Positions 6,715 through 11,586 of a stretch of DNA of 11,586 nucleotides are shown one piece after another. The position numbers and the translations under genes were made by a program. Origin of the DNA: OFTM10 sp964196195 (GTDB lineage: Bacteria > Actinomycetota > Acidimicrobiia > Acidimicrobiales > Aldehydirespiratoraceae); assembly GCA_964196195.1 (NCBI GenBank), contig CAXMSE010000096.1:1-11586 (forward strand). The letters are read 5' to 3'. Each line of letters begins with the position of its first letter. Positions within the stretch are counted from its first letter, which is position 1. Below the pieces are notes generated by a model. That model made no database searches, was not told the DNA's origin, and saw only the letters and a program-made list of their open reading frames with translations.

Positions 6715-7725
6715 ATGGCCGTACTCGTTACCGGAGGTGCGGGCTACATCGGCAGTCACACTGCCGTCGCTCTGCACGACGCGGGATACGAGGTCGTCAT
6801 CATCGACAACTTCGTCAACAGCTCACCGAAGGCAATCGAAGCGGTCCGTGCCCTCACGTCCCCCGACCTCGCCTTCGTCGAAGCCGACCTGCTCGATTCC
6901 GACGCTGTGCGCCGACTCTTCCAACAACACCACATCGATGAGGTGATCCACTTCGCCGCCCACAAGGCAGTGGGTGAGTCGGTCGACAAGCCGCTCGACT
7001 ACTACCGCAACAATCTCGGATCCACGATCGGCCTCCTCGAAGTCATGGCCGAGCACGGTGTGAGCAAGCTCGTGTTCTCCTCGTCGTGCACCGTCTACGG
7101 TCAGCCCGACACGATCCCAGTCACCGAAGCGGCGCCCACGGGAGCGGAGAGCCCCTACGGCTGGACCAAGTACATGAGCGAGCAGATCCTCCGCGACGTG
7201 GCGGCGGCCTCCGATCTCGATGTGGTCCTGCTGCGGTACTTCAACCCAGTCGGGGCCCATGAGAGCGGCACAATCGGTGAGGATCCAAACGGGATACCCA
7301 ACAATCTCGTGCCCTACGTCATGCAGGTGGCAGTCGGTCGGCTCCAGAAATTGAAGGTGTTCGGCGACGACTACGACACTCCCGACGGCACCGCGATCCG
7401 CGACTACATCCATGTTGTGGATCTGGCCGAGGGCCACGTCGCGGCTCTCGCCGCCCTCGGCTCACTCGGCGGCTGCACCGCGCTCAATCTCGGCACCGGT
7501 GTGGGCAGCACGGTTCTCGACGTCGTGAAGGCGGCGGGCGAGGCGGTCGGATCTCCGATTCCTCACGAGATCGTGGAGCGTCGCCCCGGCGACATCGAGA
7601 AGATCTATGCCGATCCAGCCCTTGCCCACGACCTGCTCGGCTGGGAAACCAGGCGTGATCTCGCGGCGATGATGCGCGACCACTGGAACTGGCAACGCAA
7701 GAACCCAGACGGTTTCGCGACCTGA
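6715..7725 (+). CDS. galE: UDP-glucose 4-epimerase (GalE)
   Basis: This 336-residue extended SDR enzyme interconverts UDP-glucose and UDP-galactose using tightly bound NAD, in the cytoplasm. The NAD motif GGAGYIG is at residues 7-13. Ser124 in SSSCTVYG, Tyr148 and Lys152 (YGWTK) form the catalytic set, at nearly the same numbers as in E. coli GalE. RYFNPVGAHESG (174-185), NNLVPYVMQVA (196-206) and RDYIHVVDLAEGH (229-241) are family signatures, and the length is typical. The position equivalent to Tyr299 of E. coli and Cys307 of the human enzyme is Ile297, so use of N-acetylated substrates cannot be predicted. The ATG at 6715 is one base after the previous stop (TGAGATG), implying coupling; an ATG at 6682 would only add residues overlapping that gene. 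The TGA abuts the stop of convergent cofE. Confidence 0.93.
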   Translation: MAVLVTGGAGYIGSHTAVALHDAGYEVVIIDNFVNSSPKAIEAVRALTSPDLAFVEADLLDSDAVRRLFQQHHIDEVIHFAAHKAVGESVDKPLDYYRNNLGSTIGLLEVMAEHGVSKLVFSSSCTVYGQPDTIPVTEAAPTGAESPYGWTKYMSEQILRDVAAASDLDVVLLRYFNPVGAHESGTIGEDPNGIPNNLVPYVMQVAVGRLQKLKVFGDDYDTPDGTAIRDYIHVVDLAEGHVAALAALGSLGGCTALNLGTGVGSTVLDVVKAAGEAVGSPIPHEIVERRPGDIEKIYADPALAHDLLGWETRRDLAAMMRDHWNWQRKNPDGFAT

Positions 7726-7734
7726 TCAGCGAAA
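7713..7734. terminator. Inverted repeat over the galE/cofE stop codons
   Basis: TTTCGC (7713-7718) and GCGAAA (7729-7734) pair perfectly around a 10-nt loop that contains TGATCA, the two back-to-back stop codons. The stem is AT/GC mixed and weak, and no T-tract follows on either strand. It may act as a bidirectional end or be incidental. Confidence 0.28.
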
Positions 7735-8427
7735 AAGGTCGTCCGCCGGTGCTCTGACGATCTCGTCGGCCACGCTTCCTCTTCCGAACCAGTCCGCTTC
7801 GAGCCCCCGCACGATGGCCACCGCGATTCCCTTGGCCTTGCCCATGACCAGGTCGGCAGCGCCGGCGATCTCGTCGACGATCGCCACTTCGGTGACCATC
7901 AGCTCCCGGCCCAGTGCGTCGGTGGTCCCCCTCAGATCGGCGATCGCTCCGATGCCGGCGCAACCGATGGCAACGTCGGTGACACCCCTCCTCCACGGCC
8001 GCCCGAACGTGTCGCTGACCACCACGGCGACATCGATTCCGTGACGGGCGCGCAGCCGATCGCGAATACCGCGAGCGGAGCGGTCGCTGTCGACGGGGAG
8101 TAGAGCCGCCTGTCCTCGCTCGACGTTGGAGAGATCGATTCCGGCGTTGGCGCAGACGAAACCGTGTTCGGTTTCGCTGATGATTAGGTCTCCCCGGCGG
8201 CGCAAGACGCGTACCGACTCGCGTTCGACCAGTGGTTTGTGCGACAGCGGGTCGTCGGGATCCACATCGACGAGGCGCCCCTCGGCCTTCGAAACCACCT
8301 TCTGGGTGACGACGAGGCAGTCGCCGTCGCGCACTTCCGTCTCCGACGATGCGATCAGTTCGGCCAGGTCGTCGCCGGGTCGTACCTCTCCGATTCCGGT
8401 GATCGGTATCACTTCGATGCTGCTCAT
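7726..8427 (-). CDS. cofE: Coenzyme F420:L-glutamate ligase, ligase domain only
   Basis: This 233-residue enzyme adds gamma-linked L-glutamates to F420-0 using GTP, in the cytoplasm. Family blocks are VIPITGIGEVRPGDDL (residues 6-21), CLVVTQKVVSKAEG (37-50), ISETEHGFVCANAGID (83-98), PVDSDRSARGIR (111-122), VSDTFGRPWRRG (137-148), DVAIGCAGI (151-159) and MGKAKGIAVA (195-204). The acidic residues in the DSD, SDT and DVA segments are where the metal and GTP are bound in this family. The protein ends in APADDLFR, the place where actinobacterial FbiB proteins continue into an FMN-dependent nitroreductase domain; that domain is absent. The start ATG overlaps the cofD stop as ATGA. I chose this ATG over one eight codons upstream because the conserved first strand begins about five residues later. 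It is the last gene of the rmd-gmd-cofD-cofE set. Confidence 0.93.
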   Translation of the reverse strand: MSSIEVIPITGIGEVRPGDDLAELIASSETEVRDGDCLVVTQKVVSKAEGRLVDVDPDDPLSHKPLVERESVRVLRRRGDLIISETEHGFVCANAGIDLSNVERGQAALLPVDSDRSARGIRDRLRARHGIDVAVVVSDTFGRPWRRGVTDVAIGCAGIGAIADLRGTTDALGRELMVTEVAIVDEIAGAADLVMGKAKGIAVAIVRGLEADWFGRGSVADEIVRAPADDLFR

Positions 8428-9356
8428 CCCTCGAGTCCGATCTCGTGACATCTGGTTGCCAGCGCGGCGGCGACCCCGGGTTCGCTCATGATCGTGGGCA
8501 TCACCACTGCTTTCATCCCTGCCTTTTCAACCTCGACGGCGAGAGCGGCGTCGACCTCGTCGATGACCAGTGTGGCGGCTAGCTCACGGTAGAGGCGAGC
8601 CACACCGACGACCGAAGATTCCCCGCCGAGTTCGCGGAGCATGCGATCGGCGGGGCCCTTCAGAGCAGCGCCGCCCACGATGGGCGAGACCGCGACGTTG
8701 CGGGATCGTCGACCCGCTACGGCCTCGCGGACACCTGGTATGGCGAGGAGCGGGTCGATCGAGACGATCGGATTCGATGGTGCGATCACCAGGCAGTCGG
8801 CATCGGTGATGGCGCTCGAGGCCGCCCCCGTGGCGGTCGCCTCGTCGGCGCCGTGGAAGCTCACCGACTCGACGGCAACATTGTGGGCGAGACGTACAAA
8901 ATACTCCTGGAACTCGATTTCGCTGCCGCCTTCGATGGTCACCCGGGTGGATACCCGATCGTCGGTGACCGGAAGCAAGGAGCACTCCAGGCCCCATGCC
9001 GCACTGATCTCAGCGGTTACTTCGGTGAGCGTGGCCCCCGCCCCGAGCCGGGAGGTGCGATACAGGTGAGTGCCGAGATCACGGTCGCCCAGGCTGAACC
9101 AGTTGTCGCCGCCATAGCGGCCGAGTTCGCCCATGGCCTGCCATGTCTCATCGACCAGTCCCCAGCCCCGTTGCGGGTCGATGGCGCCGGCGAGCGTGTA
9201 GGTGCAGGTGTCGAGGTCGGGGCTGACGTACAAGCCATGGAGGACGAGATCGTCACCGACATTGACCACCGCTGAGACTGTCGAGTTGTCGAAGGCCTCG
9301 AGTGCGCCTCGTAGATAGCGGGCTGCACCGACACCACCGGCGAGCACAGTGTGCAT
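8424..9356 (-). CDS. cofD: 2-phospho-L-lactate transferase type enzyme (F420-0 / dehydro-F420-0 synthase)
   Basis: This 310-residue enzyme (FbiA in mycobacteria) moves the phospholactyl or phosphoenolpyruvyl group from its GDP-activated donor to the deazaflavin Fo, giving (dehydro)F420-0. Visible blocks are VLAGGVGAARYLRG (residues 4-17), VVNVGDDLVLHGLYVSPDLDT (30-50) with acidic metal-binding residues, GWGLVDETW (64-72), WFSLGDRDLGTHLYR (86-100), LLPVTDDRVSTRV (127-139), FQEYFVR (149-155), IAPSNPIVSI (191-200) and VSPIVGGAALKGPADRM (223-239). Length is as expected. The ATG at 9356 lies one base after the gmd stop (TGACATG); further upstream the frame is antisense-like and overlaps gmd. The 3' end overlaps cofE by four bases. 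Sequence cannot decide between the 2-phospholactate and phosphoenolpyruvate routes, although actinobacteria are generally reported to use phosphoenolpyruvate. Confidence 0.94.
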   Translation of the reverse strand: MHTVLAGGVGAARYLRGALEAFDNSTVSAVVNVGDDLVLHGLYVSPDLDTCTYTLAGAIDPQRGWGLVDETWQAMGELGRYGGDNWFSLGDRDLGTHLYRTSRLGAGATLTEVTAEISAAWGLECSLLPVTDDRVSTRVTIEGGSEIEFQEYFVRLAHNVAVESVSFHGADEATATGAASSAITDADCLVIAPSNPIVSIDPLLAIPGVREAVAGRRSRNVAVSPIVGGAALKGPADRMLRELGGESSVVGVARLYRELAATLVIDEVDAALAVEVEKAGMKAVVMPTIMSEPGVAAALATRCHEIGLEG

Positions 9357-9357
9357 G

Positions 9358-10338
9358 TCAGGCGAGGCCCCGTAGGCGTCCCTCGAGCAGTTCGAGGTCG
9401 GCTTCCACCATCGTGTGCACGAGTTCTTCGAATGTCGTTGTTGCCTTCCAGCCGAGCTCCCGCTCGGCCTTGCCGGCATCACCGACGAGGAGATCGACTT
9501 CTGCCGGACGCATGAATGCTTCGTCGATGGTGACGTATTCCTCCCAGTCGAGGTCGACATGGCCGAAGGCAACCTCGCAGAACTCGCGCACGGAATGCGT
9601 GTCGCCGGTGCAGATCACGAAGTCGTCTGGTTCGTCTTGTTGGAGCATGCGCCACATCGCGTCGACATAGTCGCCGGCGAATCCCCAGTCGCGCTTGGCA
9701 TCGAGGTTGCCGAGCCTGAGTTCATCGGCCCGGCCGAGCTTTATCTGGGCGACGGTGTGGCTGATCTTGCGGGTCACGAACTCGAGCCCACGGCGGGGGC
9801 TCTCGTGATTGAACAAGATGCCCGAGGTGCCGTGCAGGCCGTAGGACTCGCGGTAGTTGACGGTGATCCAGTGTCCGTAGACCTTGGCCACGCCATAGGG
9901 GCTACGCGGGTGAAACGGGGTGGATTCGCGCTGGGGGACCTCGTGGACCTTGCCGAACATCTCCGACGAACTCGCCTGGTAGAAGCGGATCTCGGGATCG
10001 ACCAAGCGGATGGCGTCGAGAAGCCGCGTGACCCCGAGTGCAGTGGTCTCACCGGTCAGGACGGGCTGGCCGAATGAGGTCTGGACAAATGACTGGGCTG
10101 CGAGATTGTAGACCTCCGCGGGTCTATACGTCCGCAGCAATTCAATCATGGAGATCTCATCCAAAAGGTCGCCGGACGCAAACTGGACCTGGTCCTGGAT
10201 GTGCGAAATGCGTTCGAAGTTGACCGTGCTGGAGCGCCGCACCATACCGATCACCTCGTAGTCGTGCTCAAGAAGGAACTCGGCGAGATATGAACCGTCC
10301 TGGCCGGTGATGCCGGTAACTAGTGCGCGCTTTGTCAC
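9358..10338 (-). CDS. gmd: GDP-mannose 4,6-dehydratase
   Basis: This 326-residue extended SDR enzyme converts GDP-D-mannose to GDP-4-keto-6-deoxy-D-mannose, using NADP internally. The motif GITGQDGSYL (residues 9-18) is diagnostic, with G9, G12 and G15. RRSSTVNFERI (34-44) is the dinucleotide-specificity and tetramer loop. SSEMFG (124-129) supplies Ser124 and Glu126, in place of the Thr/Glu of the E. coli enzyme. Tyr148 and Lys152 form YGVAK. NHESPRRGLEFVTRKI (177-192), LGNLDAKRDWGFAGDYV (209-225) and RPAEVDLLVGD (277-287) are all classic. The GTG start at 10338 is preceded at 5 nt by GAGGA (10344-10348 on the minus strand), a good ribosome binding site. Its product feeds rmd, 16 nt upstream in the same operon, and fcl, which is transcribed separately at 451-1413. 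The stop is one base from cofD. Confidence 0.95.
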   Translation of the reverse strand: MTKRALVTGITGQDGSYLAEFLLEHDYEVIGMVRRSSTVNFERISHIQDQVQFASGDLLDEISMIELLRTYRPAEVYNLAAQSFVQTSFGQPVLTGETTALGVTRLLDAIRLVDPEIRFYQASSSEMFGKVHEVPQRESTPFHPRSPYGVAKVYGHWITVNYRESYGLHGTSGILFNHESPRRGLEFVTRKISHTVAQIKLGRADELRLGNLDAKRDWGFAGDYVDAMWRMLQQDEPDDFVICTGDTHSVREFCEVAFGHVDLDWEEYVTIDEAFMRPAEVDLLVGDAGKAERELGWKATTTFEELVHTMVEADLELLEGRLRGLA

Positions 10339-10343
10339 GAGAG

Positions 10344-10348
10344 TCCTC
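10344..10348 (-). promoter_or_regulatory. Ribosome binding site deciding the gmd GTG start
   Basis: GAGGA on the minus strand lies 5 nt before GTG 10338 in the 16-nt rmd-gmd spacer. It supports GTG over longer upstream extensions of the open frame, which would overlap rmd. Confidence 0.6.
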
Positions 10349-10354
10349 GATTGT

Positions 10355-11266
10355 TTAGGGGGATTGGAAGGAAGGCGAAGGCGCATGCCCGGTTCGCCAG
10401 GACTCGAGCAGATCGCGCAGGGTTGTCTCGATTGGGATCTCGGGGCTCCAGCCCGTGCACTTTCGTATCTTGGTATTGTCGCCTCGCAGCACCCGCAGAT
10501 CCACCGGACGAAGAAGATCGGGGTCGGGTACGAGCCGTATGCTGACCGTTGCTTGGTCGATGAGGATACGAGCCAGCTCATCCACCGAGCGGTCGACCCC
10601 ACTGCAGACGTGGTAGGCCTCACCCGCAGCCCCATGGATCATGAGGAGTCGGTACGCAGCAACCACATCGCGCACGTCGGTGAAGTCGCGGCGGGCATCA
10701 AGGTTGCCAACGCGAACGTCCGACTCACCGGAGCGCTCGTTGGCAACGATTCGACAAGCGATCGCGGAGGCCACGAATCGATCGGATTGCCCCGGGCCGA
10801 GATGATTGAACGAGCGGGCGCGCACCACATCGAGCCCGTGGCCGAGGGTAGCTTGGAGGCAGAGCATGTCGGCCGCTCCCTTGCTGGCCGCGTAGGGACT
10901 GACCGGGCGGATCGGCTGGCTTTCGGTGAGAGGGAGGTCGGCGGCTTCCACCCGGCCGTAGATGTCGGCGCTGGTGACGGCGAGGACTCGACGGGCTCCC
11001 GCGAGACGGGCAGCATCGAGGGTGTTGAGGGTGCCTTCGACATTGACCCGAAGGGTCTCGAGCGGGCTTTCCCAGGACCCACCGACGTCGGCCTGAGCCG
11101 CGAGGTGGTAGACGACTTCGGGTTTGGCTGAGGAGAACGCGGCGATGAGCGCGCTTCGGTCGGTGATGTCGGTGACGGAGGCGACTACTTCGTCGCCTTC
11201 GGCCGCGAGGTGCTCGCTGAGGTGAAGTCCGACGAAATCGTCGGCCCCTGTGATCAAGGCCCGCAT
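10355..11266 (-). CDS. rmd: GDP-4-dehydro-6-deoxy-D-mannose reductase (GDP-D-rhamnose synthesis)
   Basis: This 303-residue extended SDR enzyme is of the Rmd type, reducing GDP-4-keto-6-deoxymannose at C4 to GDP-D-rhamnose. Supporting blocks are HLAAQADVGGSWESP (residues 54-68), NVEGTLNTLDAARLAG (75-90), VTSADIYG (97-104), SPYAASKGAADML (123-135) with Tyr125 and Lys129, RSFNHLGPGQSDRFVAS (151-167), VGNLDARRDFTDVRDVV (186-202), LLRPVDLRVLRGDNTKI (251-267) and TGWSPEIPIETTLRDLL (271-287). The FNHxGPGQSDRF and RPxDxxVLxGDNxK signatures separate it from fcl and galE types. One oddity: the Rossmann motif reads GADDFVG (7-13), so the usual central glycine is Asp10. The related deoxytalose synthases cannot be fully excluded. 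ATG 11266 has no Shine-Dalgarno and sits directly after a small inverted repeat. It is the first gene of a four-gene set with gmd, cofD and cofE, behind a plausible promoter at 11314-11342. Confidence 0.87.
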   Translation of the reverse strand: MRALITGADDFVGLHLSEHLAAEGDEVVASVTDITDRSALIAAFSSAKPEVVYHLAAQADVGGSWESPLETLRVNVEGTLNTLDAARLAGARRVLAVTSADIYGRVEAADLPLTESQPIRPVSPYAASKGAADMLCLQATLGHGLDVVRARSFNHLGPGQSDRFVASAIACRIVANERSGESDVRVGNLDARRDFTDVRDVVAAYRLLMIHGAAGEAYHVCSGVDRSVDELARILIDQATVSIRLVPDPDLLRPVDLRVLRGDNTKIRKCTGWSPEIPIETTLRDLLESWRTGHAPSPSFQSP

Positions 11267-11287
11267 CGTCTAGCGGGGGTCGAGACG
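11267..11287 (-). repeat. Inverted repeat abutting the rmd start codon
   Basis: CGTCT (11267-11271) and AGACG (11283-11287) form a 5-bp inverted repeat with an 11-nt loop that ends exactly at the base before the rmd ATG. In the mRNA this would be a small hairpin in place of a ribosome binding site. It is short enough to be chance. Confidence 0.3.
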
Positions 11288-11304
11288 CGGCGGGTGGGTA
11301 AGCA

Positions 11305-11314
11305 TCGGCGCCGA
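11305..11314. promoter_or_regulatory. 10-bp perfect palindrome, possible operator
   Basis: TCGGCGCCGA is a perfect palindrome that shares one base with the proposed -10 box of the rmd promoter and covers its expected start point. Position suggests a repressor site. Palindromes of this size arise by chance about once per kilobase. Confidence 0.25.
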
Positions 11315-11342
11315 CTCTACGACCGCACCGCTGGGTCTTCAA
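11314..11342 (-). promoter_or_regulatory. Probable promoter of the rmd-gmd-cofD-cofE set
   Basis: On the minus strand, TTGAAG (11337-11342) is followed by exactly 17 nt and then TAGAGT (11314-11319). Each matches the housekeeping-sigma consensus at four of six positions, including TTGA and the invariant TA...T. Transcription would start near 11307 and leave about 40 nt of 5' untranslated RNA before the ATG at 11266. Confidence 0.45.
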
Positions 11343-11388
11343 ACATCTTGTTCCCTTGGGTGTGGCCGGGATCGTGGCTCGGGAGATG

Positions 11389-11394
11389 TAGCCT
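11389..11394 (+). promoter_or_regulatory. Possible -10 box for the GT2 gene (leaderless)
   Basis: TAGCCT fits TAnnnT and ends 9 nt before GTG 11404, the same spacing as for fcl. There is no ribosome binding site close to the GTG. No matching -35 was recognised in this GC-rich stretch. Confidence 0.3.
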
Positions 11395-11403
11395 CCGTCG
11401 ATC

Positions 11404-11586
11404 GTGGCCGCCACCGACGAGAATCCTTCGCGCGCCGACGATGTCGACCTGACATCGGGCATCGAGACCTCTGAGGAGTCGACGCCCGCTGCCCGAGATG
11501 CGACCCCGTCGGTCACCGCCGTCGTGGTTGCCAACAACCCGGGCGAGTGGTTCTCCGAGACGCTGGAGAGCATCGTCACCCAGGAC
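11404..11586 (+). CDS. GT2-type glycosyltransferase, N-terminal fragment (runs off the window)
   Basis: The frame is open from GTG 11404 to the window edge, giving 61 residues. The first 36 or so are rich in Asp, Glu, Ser and Thr with no visible fold. Then VTAVVVANNPGEWFSETL (residues 38-55) and SIVTQD (56-61) match the first strand, donor-base loop and first helix of GT-A fold family 2 transferases, where the usual form is VxVVVTHNxG followed by xxLxSLxxQ. The catalytic DxD lies beyond the window, so activity, membrane segments and substrate cannot be assessed. An in-frame TAG at 11389 makes GTG 11404 the earliest possible start; a GTT or GTC nearer the fold is not a start codon. It is divergent from rmd across 137 nt and probably belongs to the same glycan locus. 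Confidence 0.65.
   Translation, partial: MAATDENPSRADDVDLTSGIETSEESTPAARDATPSVTAVVVANNPGEWFSETLESIVTQD

Noticed and set aside
10307..11131. 274-codon open frame on + opposite rmd, and a 220-codon one at 9415-10077 opposite gmd
   Set aside because: Both mirror the codon pattern of well-supported genes on the other strand and carry no recognisable domains.
1..11586. RNA genes, insertion sequences, CRISPR arrays, attachment sites, toxin-antitoxin or defence genes
   Set aside because: None seen on reading: coding sequence fills nearly all of the window, no direct repeat arrays or transposase motifs appear, and the gaps are too short or unstructured for tRNA or riboswitch folds.

Overview
The window is GC-rich, gene-dense DNA from a high-GC Gram-positive bacterium. 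I infer Actinomycetota, possibly class Acidimicrobiia. The reasons are the last two F420 biosynthesis genes (cofD, cofE), actinobacterial-style GT4 and WbuB-like glycosyltransferases, many GTG starts, and several starts without a Shine-Dalgarno sequence but with a TAnnnT box 8-9 nt upstream, as expected for leaderless mRNAs. The class-level assignment is inferred from remembered family resemblance only.

Layout. (1) 2-454 (+) is the 3' part of a UDP-glucuronate decarboxylase (UDP-xylose synthase) gene. (2) 451-1413 (-) is GDP-L-fucose synthase, convergent with (1); the two stop codons share the palindrome CTAG. (3) 1453-7725 (+) is a compact run of six genes: two GT4 glycosyltransferases, a WbuB-like GT4, a membrane-anchored protein of unknown function with three HxH motifs, a ManC/RmlA-type sugar-1-phosphate nucleotidyltransferase, and a GalE-type epimerase. 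(4) 7726-11266 (-) is a tightly packed set transcribed the other way: rmd (GDP-D-rhamnose synthesis), gmd (GDP-mannose 4,6-dehydratase), cofD and cofE (coenzyme F420). It converges on galE with back-to-back stops in TGATCA. (5) A 137-nt divergent region separates rmd from the 5' end of a GT2-type glycosyltransferase on + (11404 to the window edge).

How it fits together. The nucleotidyltransferase probably makes GDP-mannose. Gmd converts this to GDP-4-keto-6-deoxymannose. The locus holds both known reductive outlets: fucose synthase (GDP-L-fucose) and Rmd (GDP-D-rhamnose). UDP-xylose synthase and GalE add UDP-xylose and UDP-galactose (or N-acetyl forms). The four glycosyltransferases visible would assemble these into a surface polysaccharide or glycolipid. 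The F420 genes are embedded in the sugar operon with a 1-nt gap and a 4-nt overlap, so they are probably co-transcribed with rmd and gmd. CofE has the ligase domain only and ends where actinobacterial FbiB proteins continue into a nitroreductase domain.

No RNA genes, mobile elements, CRISPR arrays or long repeats were seen. No gene-free stretch exceeds about 140 nt. I found no clear-cut novel defence or mobile system. The points most worth a second look are the rmd-gmd-cofD-cofE operon, the HxH membrane protein, and the hairpins placed over the convergent stop codons.
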